From: JBMOUD01 sp049319665
GTDB lineage: Bacteria; Pseudomonadota; Gammaproteobacteria; Enterobacterales; Enterobacteriaceae
Assembly (NCBI RefSeq): GCF_049319665.1
Contig: NZ_JBMOUD010000005.1
Coordinates: forward strand, 186,001-250,000
Direction: 5' to 3'
Length of the DNA stretch: 64,000 bases
Positions 28,711 to 37,424 of the stretch are shown here, piece after piece. Every line of letters starts with the position of its first letter. The stretch's first letter is position 1. Under the pieces are notes generated by a model. The model made no database searches, had not been told where the DNA came from, and was given only the letters and a program-made list of their open reading frames with translations. A program made the translations under genes and the position numbers.

Positions 28711-28974
28711 TTGGCTAACATCAAATCAGCTAAGAAACGCGCCGTACAGTCAGAAAAACGCCGCAAGCACAACGCAAGCCGTCGTTCTATGATGCGTACC
28801 TTTATCAAGAAGGTATACGCGGCTATTGCAGCTGGTGACAAAGACGCTGCACAAAATGCATTCAACGAAATGCAACCAATCGTGGACCGTCAGTCTTGCA
28901 AAGGCCTGATCCACAAAAACAAAGCTGCGCGTCATAAGTCAAACTTGACTGCGCAAATCAACGCAATGCAATAA
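28711..28974 (+). CDS. rpsT: 30S ribosomal protein S20
   Basis: Primary-binding small-subunit protein, 87 residues. The start codon is TTG (ANIKSAKKRAVQSEKRRK), preceded by TTGGGAG. E. coli rpsT also uses UUG, which is part of its translational autoregulation by S20, so the same control is likely. An in-frame ATG 12 codons upstream is rejected because the leader there is the conserved untranslated region. The product is very basic and helical, ending NLTAQINAMQ. It is convergent with nhaA and shares a terminator with it. Confidence 0.97.
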   Translation: MANIKSAKKRAVQSEKRRKHNASRRSMMRTFIKKVYAAIAAGDKDAAQNAFNEMQPIVDRQSCKGLIHKNKAARHKSNLTAQINAMQ

Positions 28975-28998
28975 TCGTATTACGCTGAAAAGCTTGAT

Positions 28999-29025
28999 AA
29001 AAAAACCGGCTTTGCCGGTTTTTTT
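28999..29025. terminator. Bidirectional terminator between rpsT and nhaA
   Basis: AAAAAAACCGGC, loop TTT, GCCGGTTTTTTT; nearly symmetrical, with T tracts in both directions. Confidence 0.93.
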
Positions 29026-29093
29026 ATGCCTGAAATTTGGCTTATTGCTACCAACCTGTCTCTTTGCTGGTAGCAATAACGCCCAACGTTAAT

Positions 29094-30278
29094 TTAGACC
29101 ACTGCTTTTTTGGCTGCCTTAGCAGGTAAAGCCAGGCTAAGCAGTAAATATCCTAACAATGCCGAGAGTGTCGAGCCCAGCAAGATGCCAATCTTCGAGT
29201 AGGTCAGCATCGATTCATGTGCACCAGCAAAGGCCAGGGATGCGATAAATATCGACATCGTAAAGCCAATACCGCACAGCACCGACACCGCAGCAATATG
29301 TTTAAAGCTGATCCCCTCTGGTAGCCGCGCAATACCCAGCTTGGTCGCCAGTAGACAAGAGAGCATAATGCCAATCGGTTTACCCAACAGTAAGCCTGCG
29401 GCAATCCCCATCGGTAGCAGAGATGCCAAACTTTCTGCCGAGACACCTTGCAACGATACGCCCGCATTGGCAAAAGCAAACAGCGGCAGGATAAGCCAAG
29501 CAACCCAAGGATGAACGCTATGCTCCACCGTGCGCGCTGGCGTCTGTTTATTTTTTGTTTGCAGCGGGATTAAGAAGCCAAGAATCACCCCAGCCAGCGT
29601 AGCGTGGATCCCTGATTTCAAGACAAATACCCAGAGGACGGCACCGATCACCAGATAAGGCAAAGGCTTACCCACTCCGCGCCAGTTCATCAATGCCAGC
29701 AACGCAATGCATAACGCCGCCCCGCCTAATGCCATATAAGAAATATTGTGGCTATAGAACAAGGCAATAATCACAATCGCGCCTAAATCATCGATTATTG
29801 CCAGCGCCAACAAGAATACTTTAAGCCCGGTTGGTACACGTGAGCCCAACAACGCCATTACACCCAAAGCAAAAGCAATATCCGTCGCAGCTGGAATTGC
29901 CCAGCCTTGACGAGCCACCTCGTCACTGCCGTTAAACAGCAGGAAAATTAGTGCAGGTGCGATCATCCCGCCTAGTGCGGCAATAGCTGGGAACATCGCC
30001 TGTTCCCGTTTTGCCAGCGCGCCCTCTACCAATTCGCGCTTCACTTCCAGCCCAATCATCAGGAAAAAGATCGCCATCAACGCATCGTTGATAAATAGCA
30101 GCATCGGCTGCTCAACACCAAAGGGAGCAACACCTGCGGATAGCGGTAAATCAAGAAAACCCAGATAAATACCACTTAACGATGTATTAGCCATCACGAG
30201 GGCGATAAGCGCTGCGACGATCAGCACAATTCCGCCGGAGGCTTCTAGGCGTACAAATTGGCGAATTAAATTAGTCAC
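29094..30278 (-). CDS. nhaA: Na+/H+ antiporter NhaA
   Basis: Electrogenic 2H+/Na+ exchanger of the inner membrane, used for salt and alkaline tolerance. It is 394 residues with about 12 transmembrane segments; the ion-binding aspartate pair is in ALAIIDDLGAIVIIA and the pH-sensing region in GLEVKRELVEG. The GTG at codon MTNLIRQFVRLEASGG is chosen because AAGGAG lies eight bases upstream; a GTG three codons earlier has no room for that site. nhaR, which encodes its LysR-type Na+ sensor next door in E. coli, is missing: rpsT follows directly. A palindrome upstream (30304-30322) may be its operator. Confidence 0.95.
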   Translation of the reverse strand: MTNLIRQFVRLEASGGIVLIVAALIALVMANTSLSGIYLGFLDLPLSAGVAPFGVEQPMLLFINDALMAIFFLMIGLEVKRELVEGALAKREQAMFPAIAALGGMIAPALIFLLFNGSDEVARQGWAIPAATDIAFALGVMALLGSRVPTGLKVFLLALAIIDDLGAIVIIALFYSHNISYMALGGAALCIALLALMNWRGVGKPLPYLVIGAVLWVFVLKSGIHATLAGVILGFLIPLQTKNKQTPARTVEHSVHPWVAWLILPLFAFANAGVSLQGVSAESLASLLPMGIAAGLLLGKPIGIMLSCLLATKLGIARLPEGISFKHIAAVSVLCGIGFTMSIFIASLAFAGAHESMLTYSKIGILLGSTLSALLGYLLLSLALPAKAAKKAVV

Positions 30279-30303
30279 GCTAACCACTCCTTTTTAAATT
30301 GAC

Positions 30304-30322
30304 ACGTACACGGCCTGTACGT
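30304..30322 (-). promoter_or_regulatory. Palindrome in nhaA leader, possible operator
   Basis: ACGTACA, five bases (CGGCC), TGTACGT: a perfect 7-bp inverted repeat starting 25 bp upstream of the nhaA start codon. It could bind a dimeric regulator or form an RNA hairpin near the ribosome site. Confidence 0.4.
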
Positions 30323-30448
30323 CATGAAAAACAGACAATTTTTAAAACAGGTTGTTTTTTAATGAACCTTATTACGGATGAATTATTGCACTGAGGATTA
30401 TAACTTACCAAGAAGGGGTTATTTGCGCGTTTACCCGGTATTTACCAT

Positions 30449-30485
30449 CAAAAAAATCCCCAGCACTTTTAGGCCGGGGATTTTT
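30449..30485 (-). terminator. Terminator of dnaKJ
   Basis: Minus strand AAAAATCCCC pairs with GGGGATTTTT across a 14-base loop, ending in a run of T; it begins about 24 bp after the dnaJ stop. Confidence 0.85.
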
Positions 30486-30508
30486 AAACACGATATTAAC
30501 TCAATGAA

Positions 30509-31642
30509 TTATCGGGTTAAATCGTCAAAGAATTTCTTCACACCGTCTAAAAAGCTTTTAGAACGCGGGCTGTTTTTTTCGCCAGATGCACCGCCAAAGC
30601 TCTCTTCCAGATCGCGTAACAGCTGTTTCTGTTTCTCATTCAGAGACACAGGCGTCTCAACGACAACGCGACACAGCAAATCTCCCTGTGCACCGCCACG
30701 AACGGATTTAACGCCGCGCGCGCGCATACGGAACAGCTTGCCGGTTTGCGTTTCTGCCGGGATCTTCAGCTTAACGCGGCCATCGAGGGTTGGCACTTCA
30801 ATCTCGCCACCCAATGCTGCCATCGCGAAGTTGATAGGCACTTCACAATACAGATTGTTGCCTTCACGCTCGAAAATCTTGTGCGCTTTAACCTGTACCT
30901 GAACGTACAAATCGCCCGCTGGTGCACCGTGCTCGCCAGCTTCACCTTCGCCTTCCAGACGAATACGGTCGCCGGTATCCACACCAGCCGGGATTTTAAC
31001 CGACAGAGTTTTGGTACGTTCTACGCGACCGTGACCATGACATTTCGAGCAAGGATCTTTGATGATGTTGCCGCGACCGTGACAGGTCGGACAGGCTTGC
31101 TGTACGGTGAAGAAGCCTTGGCGCATCTGCACTTGTCCTGCACCGTGACAGGTTGGACAAGTCACCGGCTTGCTGCCAGCTTTCGCTCCGCTGCCGTGGC
31201 ACAGGTCACACTCTTCAAGCGCAGGAATACGAATTTCTTTGGTTACGCCACGAACGGCCTCTTCGAGAGTCAGGTCCATGTTGTAACGCAGGTCAGAACC
31301 ACGGCTGGCGCGTTGACGGCGGCCACCACCGAAGATATCACCAAAGACGTCACCAAAGATGTCGCTGAAGTCAGCACCGCCGCCGCCGCCATAACCACCA
31401 CCGCCCATGCCACCTTGTTCGAAGGCTGCATGACCGTATTGGTCATAGGCCGCACGTTTTTGTCCGTCGGTAAGAATTTCGTAGGCTTCTTTGATTTCTT
31501 TAAATTTGCTTTCGGCTTCTTTATCACCCTGGTTACGGTCCGGGTGATATTTCATTGCCAGGCGCTTATAAGCCTTTTTGATTTCACGCTCTTCCGCTGT
31601 TTTGGAAACGCCCAAAATCTCGTAATAATCCTGCTTCGCCAT
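30509..31642 (-). CDS. dnaJ: Chaperone protein DnaJ
   Basis: Hsp40 partner of DnaK: binds unfolded substrates and stimulates DnaK ATPase. It is 377 residues from MAKQDYYEILG. The J domain has HPD at residues 33-35, followed by a Gly/Phe-rich linker (about 75-105), four zinc-finger repeats (CDLCHGSG, CPTCHGAG, CPTCHGRG, CSKCHGHG) and a C-terminal substrate-binding and dimer region. An in-frame ATG 22 codons upstream is rejected because it falls in the dnaK-dnaJ hairpin region. The gap to dnaK is 100 bp and carries three hairpins. Confidence 0.98.
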   Translation of the reverse strand: MAKQDYYEILGVSKTAEEREIKKAYKRLAMKYHPDRNQGDKEAESKFKEIKEAYEILTDGQKRAAYDQYGHAAFEQGGMGGGGYGGGGGADFSDIFGDVFGDIFGGGRRQRASRGSDLRYNMDLTLEEAVRGVTKEIRIPALEECDLCHGSGAKAGSKPVTCPTCHGAGQVQMRQGFFTVQQACPTCHGRGNIIKDPCSKCHGHGRVERTKTLSVKIPAGVDTGDRIRLEGEGEAGEHGAPAGDLYVQVQVKAHKIFEREGNNLYCEVPINFAMAALGGEIEVPTLDGRVKLKIPAETQTGKLFRMRARGVKSVRGGAQGDLLCRVVVETPVSLNEKQKQLLRDLEESFGGASGEKNSPRSKSFLDGVKKFFDDLTR

Positions 31643-31666
31643 GTTTTTACAACCCTCAACATGCGT

Positions 31667-31740
31667 GCACGGGCGTAGAGTTTCCTCGACGCCCGTGCTG
31701 GTTATCAATAATAGGAACTATTATTGTGCCCGCTAAGGGC
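31667..31740 (-). other. Three consecutive hairpins in the dnaK-dnaJ intercistronic region
   Basis: In the 100-bp gap: GCCC/GGGC (31728-31740), CAATAATAG/CTATTATTG with loop GAA (31706-31726), and GCACGGGCGT/ACGCCCGTGC extended by GAG/CTC around a TTTC loop (31667-31698). None is followed by a U tract on the minus strand. They probably set the DnaK:DnaJ ratio through partial attenuation or mRNA processing rather than terminate fully. Confidence 0.7.
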
Positions 31741-31742
31741 GA

Positions 31743-33644
31743 TTATTTTTTGTCTTTAACTTCTTCGAATTCAGCATCAACAACGTCGTCATCTTTCTGC
31801 GCGCTGTGATCGGCACCTTCAGCCTGACCCGCTTGCTGAGCTTGTTCTGCCAGCTTACCGGAAACTTGTACCAGCGCCTGGATTTTAGCTTCGATGTCAG
31901 CTTTGTCTTCGCCTTTAGCCGCAACTTCCAGCGCTTTCAGAGCCTCTTCGATAGCCGCTTTGTCTTCAGCAGGCAGTTTGTCGCCGCCTTCTTCCAGTTG
32001 CTTACGAGTACCGTGGATCAGGTGGTCCGCTTGGTTGCGAGTCTGAACCAGTTCTTCGAACTTACGGTCAGATTCAGCGTTAGCTTCTGCGTCGTTCACC
32101 ATTTTCTGGATTTCTTCTTCGCTCAGACCAGAAGAAGCCTTGATGGTGATCTTCTGCTCACGGCCGGTATTTTTGTCTTTAGCAGACACATGCAAAATAC
32201 CATCGGCATCCAGGTCGAAGGTCACTTCGATCTGCGCCATACCGCGTGGTGCTGCCTGAATACCGTCCAGGTTGAACTGACCCAGAGATTTGTTTTCGCT
32301 AGAACGTTTACGCTCACCCTGCACAACGTGGATGGTCACGGCTGACTGGTTATCTTCAGCAGTCGAGAACACTTGGCTGTGTTTAGTTGGGATAGTGGTG
32401 TTTTTAGTGATCAGCGCAGTCATCACGCCGCCCATGGTTTCGATACCCAGGGACAGAGGCGTAACGTCCAACAGCAGAACGTCTTTAACATCACCCGACA
32501 GAACGCCACCTTGAACCGCTGCACCAATTGCAACTGCTTCATCTGGGTTCACGTCTTTACGTGGTTCTTTACCGAAGAACTCAGCAACTTTCTTCTGAAC
32601 CATTGGCATACGAGTCTGACCACCAACCAGGATAACGTCCTGGATTTCGGATACAGACAGGCCAGCATCTTTCAGAGCAACTTTCAGTGGCTCGATAGAA
32701 CGGTTAACCAAATCTTCAACCAGTGATTCCAGTTTGGCGCGAGTCACTTTGATGTTCATGTGTTTCGGGCCGCTAGCATCAGCAGTGATATAAGGCAGGT
32801 TTACATCGGTCTGTTGCGCAGAAGACAGTTCAATTTTTGCCTTCTCAGCGGCTTCTTTCAGACGTTGCATCGCCAGAGGATCGTTACGCAGATCCATGCC
32901 TTGTTCTTTCTTAAATTCTTCAACCAGGTAGTTGATCATACGGCTGTCGAAGTCTTCACCACCCAGGTGGGTATCACCGTTGGTTGCCAGAACTTCGAAG
33001 GTTTTTTCGCCGTCAACTTCGTCGATTTCAATAATAGAGATATCGAAAGTACCGCCGCCTAAATCGTAAACCGCGATAGTACGGTTACCCACTTCGCGAT
33101 CCAAGCCGTAAGCCAGCGCAGCAGCAGTTGGTTCGTTGATAATACGTTTTACTTCCAGACCTGCGATACGGCCAGCATCTTTAGTTGCCTGACGCTGTGC
33201 ATCGTTGAAGTATGCAGGTACGGTGATAACCGCTTCAGTTACTGGTTCACCCAGGTAATCTTCTGCAGTTTTCTTCATTTTCTTCAACACTTCAGCAGAG
33301 ATCTGCGGAGGTGCAATTTTTTGACCTTTTACGTCGATCCACGCATCACCGTTGTCAGCGCCAACGATCTGGTAAGGCATGATGCCTTTATCGCGCTGCA
33401 CTTCTTCATCTTGGAAACGGCGACCAATCAGACGCTTAATAGCGAACAGAGTATTCTGTGGGTTTGTCACAGCCTGACGTTTAGCAGGTTGGCCAACCAG
33501 AGTTTCCCCGTCCTGAGCATAAGCAATGATTGAAGGTGTGGTACGATCCCCTTCGGCGTTTTCAAGCACACGAGCTGTGGTGCCATCCATGATCGCTACA
33601 CAAGAGTTGGTCGTACCCAGGTCGATACCAATAATTTTACCCAT
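31743..33644 (-). CDS. dnaK: Chaperone protein DnaK (Hsp70)
   Basis: ATP-driven chaperone central to folding and to control of sigma-32. It is 633 residues against 638 in E. coli. ATPase domain begins IIGIDLGTTNSCVAI, with VYDLGGGTFDISI and the linker DVLLLDVTPLSLG; the substrate-binding beta domain and helical lid follow. The disordered end is Gln/Ala-rich and finishes in DDDVVDAEFEEVKDKK, the co-chaperone contact tail. Two sigma-32-like promoters lie upstream, and dnaJ is cotranscribed. Confidence 0.98.
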   Translation of the reverse strand: MGKIIGIDLGTTNSCVAIMDGTTARVLENAEGDRTTPSIIAYAQDGETLVGQPAKRQAVTNPQNTLFAIKRLIGRRFQDEEVQRDKGIMPYQIVGADNGDAWIDVKGQKIAPPQISAEVLKKMKKTAEDYLGEPVTEAVITVPAYFNDAQRQATKDAGRIAGLEVKRIINEPTAAALAYGLDREVGNRTIAVYDLGGGTFDISIIEIDEVDGEKTFEVLATNGDTHLGGEDFDSRMINYLVEEFKKEQGMDLRNDPLAMQRLKEAAEKAKIELSSAQQTDVNLPYITADASGPKHMNIKVTRAKLESLVEDLVNRSIEPLKVALKDAGLSVSEIQDVILVGGQTRMPMVQKKVAEFFGKEPRKDVNPDEAVAIGAAVQGGVLSGDVKDVLLLDVTPLSLGIETMGGVMTALITKNTTIPTKHSQVFSTAEDNQSAVTIHVVQGERKRSSENKSLGQFNLDGIQAAPRGMAQIEVTFDLDADGILHVSAKDKNTGREQKITIKASSGLSEEEIQKMVNDAEANAESDRKFEELVQTRNQADHLIHGTRKQLEEGGDKLPAEDKAAIEEALKALEVAAKGEDKADIEAKIQALVQVSGKLAEQAQQAGQAEGADHSAQKDDDVVDAEFEEVKDKK

Positions 33645-33690
33645 CTAAAACATCTCCACTAAAAATTCATATTCGTTCAAGTTGCTACTG

Positions 33691-33719
33691 TATATGCGGA
33701 CGTTTTTTAAATTTTCAAC
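33691..33719 (-). promoter_or_regulatory. dnaK heat-shock promoter P2 (sigma-32 type)
   Basis: Minus strand: -35 GTTGAAA, 13-bp spacer, -10 CCGCATATA. One base off the sigma-32 core (CCCCAT) and placed like the proximal heat-shock promoter of E. coli dnaK. Confidence 0.65.
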
Positions 33720-33765
33720 TGTCCACTATTTTGCAAGTCTTCAGCCAGCAACTGCGGTTGAGAAT

Positions 33766-33797
33766 AAGATGGGGCCACCTCACCCAGCATCAAGGGG
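33766..33797 (-). promoter_or_regulatory. dnaK heat-shock promoter P1 (sigma-32 type)
   Basis: Minus strand: -35 CCCCTTGATG, 13-bp spacer, -10 CCCCATCTT. This is almost the E. coli dnaK P1 sequence and fits the sigma-32 consensus. Confidence 0.9.
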
Positions 33798-33871
33798 TAG
33801 CCACAAAAAAAATCCACATTTTTATCAAAAATGGCAAATATCTTGCTCGTCGAGTTTTATACAGCGGTGAA

Positions 33872-35197
33872 TTAACTGCCGGTAGAAACAGATTCAGCCA
33901 TACGAGGCTCAATAGAAGCACTATTATTCATCGCGTCATTTCGCAAATAGATGCCCAAAACCAAACCAATGGCGGATAACGCTAATACATAATAAGCAGG
34001 AGCCATTGGCGTGACGCTCATCATCAACGTCACAAAAATAGGCGTCAGACCGCCAAAGACGGCATAGGAGACATTGTAAGAGAAGGAGATACCGGTAAAT
34101 CGTAGAGCGGCTGGAAACGCCCGCACCAATACATAAGGTACCGCGCCAACCACCGCAACGCTGAATCCGACCAGCGGATACATCACCAGTAACAGACTGC
34201 TATCTTTGGCGACTAAATGATAAAACGCCCAACTGCAGACACCGAGCAATACGCTGCCGAAGATAAAGGTTTTGCTGGCCCCAATGCGATCAACAATCCA
34301 ACCTGCGAAAATACAGCCAAACGCTAAAGCAATAGTCGCCAAACTATTGGCCTGCAAGGCCAATGCGGCAGGAATAGCAAACTGCTTTTGTAGATAGGTT
34401 GGCGTCATCAGGATCACCACTACCACGCCAGCGGATAACAGCCATGTCATCAACATCGAGACCACAATCTCTTTTTTATGTTTAGCGATAACCGCTTTTA
34501 ACGGCATCTCTTGTGCCAGCGCTTTGCGGGCTTTCATTTCAACAAAAATAGGCGTCTCTTGCAGCCAACGGCGTAAGTACATAGCAAACAGGCCAAAAAC
34601 ACCGCCGAGGAAGAAAGGAATTCGCCACCCGCCGTTAGCAATGCTCGAGGCAGGAAGGAAAGTATGGACTAACGTTGCCACCAGAGAACCCAGTAAGATA
34701 CCGACCGTCAAGCCCGCGGTTAACGTGCCGCAGGCAAATCCAATGCGTTTGTTTGGAACATGTTCAGCGACAAAAACCCAAGCCCCTGGCACTTCGCCAC
34801 CAATAGCGGCACCTTGTAGCATACGCATGAGTAGCAGTAACAACGGTGCGGTAATACCAATCGAAGAGTAAGTTGGCAGTAAACCAATGGCTAATGTAGG
34901 CAGCGCCATCAGCAATATGCTCAAACTGAACATACGCTTACGTCCGACCAAATCGCCAAAATGCGCCATGATAATCCCGCCTAATGGACGCACCAGATAG
35001 CCGGCGGCAAAGATACCAAAGGTTTGTACCTGACGCAGCCAGTCCGGCATATGAGATGGGAAAAACAAATCGCCCATTACGCTGGCAAAAAAGACAAAAA
35101 TAATGAAATCGTAAAATTCCAGGGCGCCCCCCAGTCCTGCCAACATGAGCGTTTTATAGTCTTGGCGATTTAACCGACGGTTGTTTTGTTGTTGCAT
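33872..35197 (-). CDS. MFS transporter, metabolite:H+ symporter type
   Basis: A 441-residue inner-membrane protein with about 12 hydrophobic segments and the signatures of the MHS/ProP-ShiA branch of the major facilitator superfamily: GALEFYDFIIF in segment 1, GDLVGRKRMF in the loop between segments 2 and 3, and RMLQGAAIGGEVPGAWVFVAEH in segments 4-5. Known relatives carry small carboxylates, betaine or shikimate with protons; the substrate here cannot be inferred. It sits between dnaK and mog, replacing the yaaH(satP)-type content of E. coli. It is a single gene; no clear promoter or terminator was resolved. Confidence 0.88.
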   Translation of the reverse strand: MQQQNNRRLNRQDYKTLMLAGLGGALEFYDFIIFVFFASVMGDLFFPSHMPDWLRQVQTFGIFAAGYLVRPLGGIIMAHFGDLVGRKRMFSLSILLMALPTLAIGLLPTYSSIGITAPLLLLLMRMLQGAAIGGEVPGAWVFVAEHVPNKRIGFACGTLTAGLTVGILLGSLVATLVHTFLPASSIANGGWRIPFFLGGVFGLFAMYLRRWLQETPIFVEMKARKALAQEMPLKAVIAKHKKEIVVSMLMTWLLSAGVVVVILMTPTYLQKQFAIPAALALQANSLATIALAFGCIFAGWIVDRIGASKTFIFGSVLLGVCSWAFYHLVAKDSSLLLVMYPLVGFSVAVVGAVPYVLVRAFPAALRFTGISFSYNVSYAVFGGLTPIFVTLMMSVTPMAPAYYVLALSAIGLVLGIYLRNDAMNNSASIEPRMAESVSTGS

Positions 35198-35320
35198 AAG
35201 AGTCTCGGCAGAACGGGATGAGGAAAAATGATCGGAACATTACGTAAACTATTTATTACTATAATGACTGTCATTTTACACTCCAGATCCAACAGATCTT
35301 ATGTTGCATAAAAGTTAACT

Positions 35321-35908
35321 TCAGTTTTTTATATCGCGCAAAGCACTCTTCGGTCTGAAAGACGCTACAACATTGGCATGTGTTTCGATATAAGGACCAT
35401 CGAGTAGCTGTACACAATAGGGTACGCTTGCAAAGATCCCGCTAACGATTATTTTTCCCTCGGCATCCTTGAGACCTTCCAGCGTTTCCTGAATAGATTT
35501 TGGCTGTCCTGGTAGATTGAGAATCAGAGCCTGTTTGCGGATCACGCCAACCTGACGAGACAAAATTGCCGTTGGGACAAAATGAAGGCTAATTTGGCGC
35601 ATTTGTTCGCCGAAACCTGGCATAACACGGTCGGCAACAGCCAATGTGGCATCAGGCGTAACGTCTCGGCGCGCAGGTCCTGTGCCCCCGGTGGTTAACA
35701 CCAAATGGCAACCAAACTCATCCACTAACTCGCAAATCACCTGTTCAATCAACGTCTGTTCATCAGGAACCAATCGGGTTTCCAGCTCGAACGGGGTAAT
35801 CAATGCACTTTCTAACCAGGCTTCAAGAGCGGGGATCCCTTTATCCTGATAAATGCCGTTTGATGCTCGGTCGGATACCGAAACTAAACCAATACGTAAT
35901 GTATTCAT
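35321..35908 (-). CDS. mog: Molybdopterin adenylyltransferase Mog
   Basis: Adenylylates molybdopterin before molybdate insertion during molybdenum cofactor synthesis. It is 195 residues, like E. coli Mog, from MNTLRIGLVSVSDRAS with AGGAGA nine bases upstream; a start nine codons earlier is rejected. The MoaB/Mog signature LTTGGTGPARRDVTPDATL and the conserved NLPGQPKSIQETL are visible. It is followed by talB upstream on the same strand, with an R3 mini-repeat between them. Confidence 0.96.
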   Translation of the reverse strand: MNTLRIGLVSVSDRASNGIYQDKGIPALEAWLESALITPFELETRLVPDEQTLIEQVICELVDEFGCHLVLTTGGTGPARRDVTPDATLAVADRVMPGFGEQMRQISLHFVPTAILSRQVGVIRKQALILNLPGQPKSIQETLEGLKDAEGKIIVSGIFASVPYCVQLLDGPYIETHANVVASFRPKSALRDIKN

Positions 35909-35921
35909 GTGTTCTCCTGCG

Positions 35922-35966
35922 GGATATATACCCAATAAATCGCTCGGGTAAAGGCTAAGTATATCC
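35922..35966. repeat. R3: ends-only derivative of the R1/R2 repeat family
   Basis: GGATATA at 35922 and TATATCC at 35960 form a 7-bp terminal inverted repeat enclosing only 31 bp, which includes TACCCAATAAAT and CTCGGGTAA-like fragments of the larger repeats. It looks like an internally deleted copy. Confidence 0.55.
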
Positions 35967-36016
35967 AGAACCCTTTCTAAGAAGGAGCAACATTATGATT
36001 TCAGGCTATTAAGACA

Positions 36017-36043
36017 TAAAAAAAGGCGACCTAGGTCGCCTTT
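36017..36043 (-). terminator. Terminator of talB
   Basis: AAAGGCGAC, loop CTAG, GTCGCCTTT, with an A run that reads as U tract on the minus strand, 16 bp after the talB stop. Confidence 0.92.
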
Positions 36044-36059
36044 CTCTTACCGTTACTGA

Positions 36060-37013
36060 TTACAGCAAATCAGCAATCATTTTTTCCAGTTTACCCTGGT
36101 CGATAGCAAACTTACGGATACCATCCGCCAGTTTGTCGATAGCCATTGGGTCCTGGTTGTGATCCCAGTAGAACTGAGCTTCGGTCAGAGCAGCTGGACG
36201 TGCTTTCACTTCGCCAGTGTAAGACAGTTTACGCTCCAAAGTACCTTCGCTTTCTGCCAGCTCTTTGAGCAAAGCAGGTCCGATGGTCAGACGGTCACAA
36301 CCAGCCAATTCGATGATTTCATCAACGTTACGGAAGCTCGCACCCATCACGACGGTTTGGAAGCCATGTTGTTTGTAGTATTCGTAGATTTCGGTCACAG
36401 ACACAACGCCTGGATCTTCGTGCGGCGCGTACTCTTTCTTATCAGTGTTAGCTTTGTACCAGTCAAGAATACGGCCAACGAATGGAGAAATCAGGTAAAC
36501 GCCAGCTTCAGCACAAGCGCGAGCCTGAGCGAAGGAGAACAGCAGAGTCAGGTTACAGTTGATGCCTTCTTTTTCCAGCTTCTCAGCAGCACGGATACCC
36601 TGCCAGGTTGAAGCCAGTTTAATCAGGATACGATCGTTGCTGATGCCTGCATCGTTATACAGTTTGATCAAACGATGAGCTTTAGCGATGCTGGCTTCGG
36701 TGTCGTAAGACAGGCGAGCATCAACTTCAGTCGAGATACGGCCAGGAACCAGTTTAAGGATTTCCAGACCGATATTTACCGCCAATTTGTCAGCAGTATC
36801 GATGATCTGCTGATCGCGGTCGCTGCTTTGCTCACGAGCCCAAGCGATAGCGTCATCAATCAACTTACGATATTCAGGAATTTGCGCGGCGTTGAGGATC
36901 AAAGAAGGGTTGGTGGTAGCATCTTGCGGCTGATACAGCTTCATTGCCGCGATATCCCCGGTATCTGCAACTACTTTAGTCAGTTGACGTAGGGAAGTAA
37001 GTTTATCGGTCAT
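36060..37013 (-). CDS. talB: Transaldolase TalB
   Basis: Pentose phosphate pathway enzyme transferring dihydroxyacetone units between sedoheptulose-7-phosphate and glyceraldehyde-3-phosphate. It is 317 residues, the E. coli TalB length, from MTDKLTSLRQL; an ATG five codons earlier is possible but not conserved. The Schiff-base lysine is Lys132 (DRILIKLAST). Further blocks: DATTNPSLIL and GRISTEVDARLSYDT. No talA or transketolase is linked here. Confidence 0.97.
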   Translation of the reverse strand: MTDKLTSLRQLTKVVADTGDIAAMKLYQPQDATTNPSLILNAAQIPEYRKLIDDAIAWAREQSSDRDQQIIDTADKLAVNIGLEILKLVPGRISTEVDARLSYDTEASIAKAHRLIKLYNDAGISNDRILIKLASTWQGIRAAEKLEKEGINCNLTLLFSFAQARACAEAGVYLISPFVGRILDWYKANTDKKEYAPHEDPGVVSVTEIYEYYKQHGFQTVVMGASFRNVDEIIELAGCDRLTIGPALLKELAESEGTLERKLSYTGEVKARPAALTEAQFYWDHNQDPMAIDKLADGIRKFAIDQGKLEKMIADLL

Positions 37014-37424
37014 GTTGGCATATCTCATCGTTTGTACATTATCGTTGAGGCATTTTCATGCCTTGCCTTTAACTGATGATAACATGCGCCAAGCCATGCG
37101 CAAGGCAGTTGTGAGGCTCGATGGTCTGACAAAGATTTTTCGCACTTTTCATGTAAAAATCACAGCGATTACCCTATAAAAACTATCAAAACCCCCTGTC
37201 AACACAGCATGATATTTCCCTAAAATAACGAGGGAAAACAGCCTATAAGCTTTTTCTTTGTCATAGAAGTATCAATTTTGACCTGACATATCGGCCCGAA
37301 AAATCGATTTGCCTATTACTGTGATTTGGCTTCTCTACCCAATAAACAACAATTTTTTGCTACAGTGAGCCTATTATTTATCTCGTTTTATAGTGCCCCT
37401 CTTTTTGACTAATCGGACCCAACT
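37014..37424. other. Divergent talB/yaaA intergenic region, no gene seen
   Basis: About 410 bp of AT-rich DNA that must hold two divergent promoters, neither of which I could assign firmly. A weak inverted repeat, TGCCTTG (37059) with CAAGGCA (37101), lies in the talB leader. Confidence 0.5.

Noticed and set aside
30746..31678. Open frame of 310 codons opposite to dnaJ
   Set aside because: Antisense to conserved DnaJ; the low-complexity translation comes from the Gly-rich linker and zinc-finger codons.
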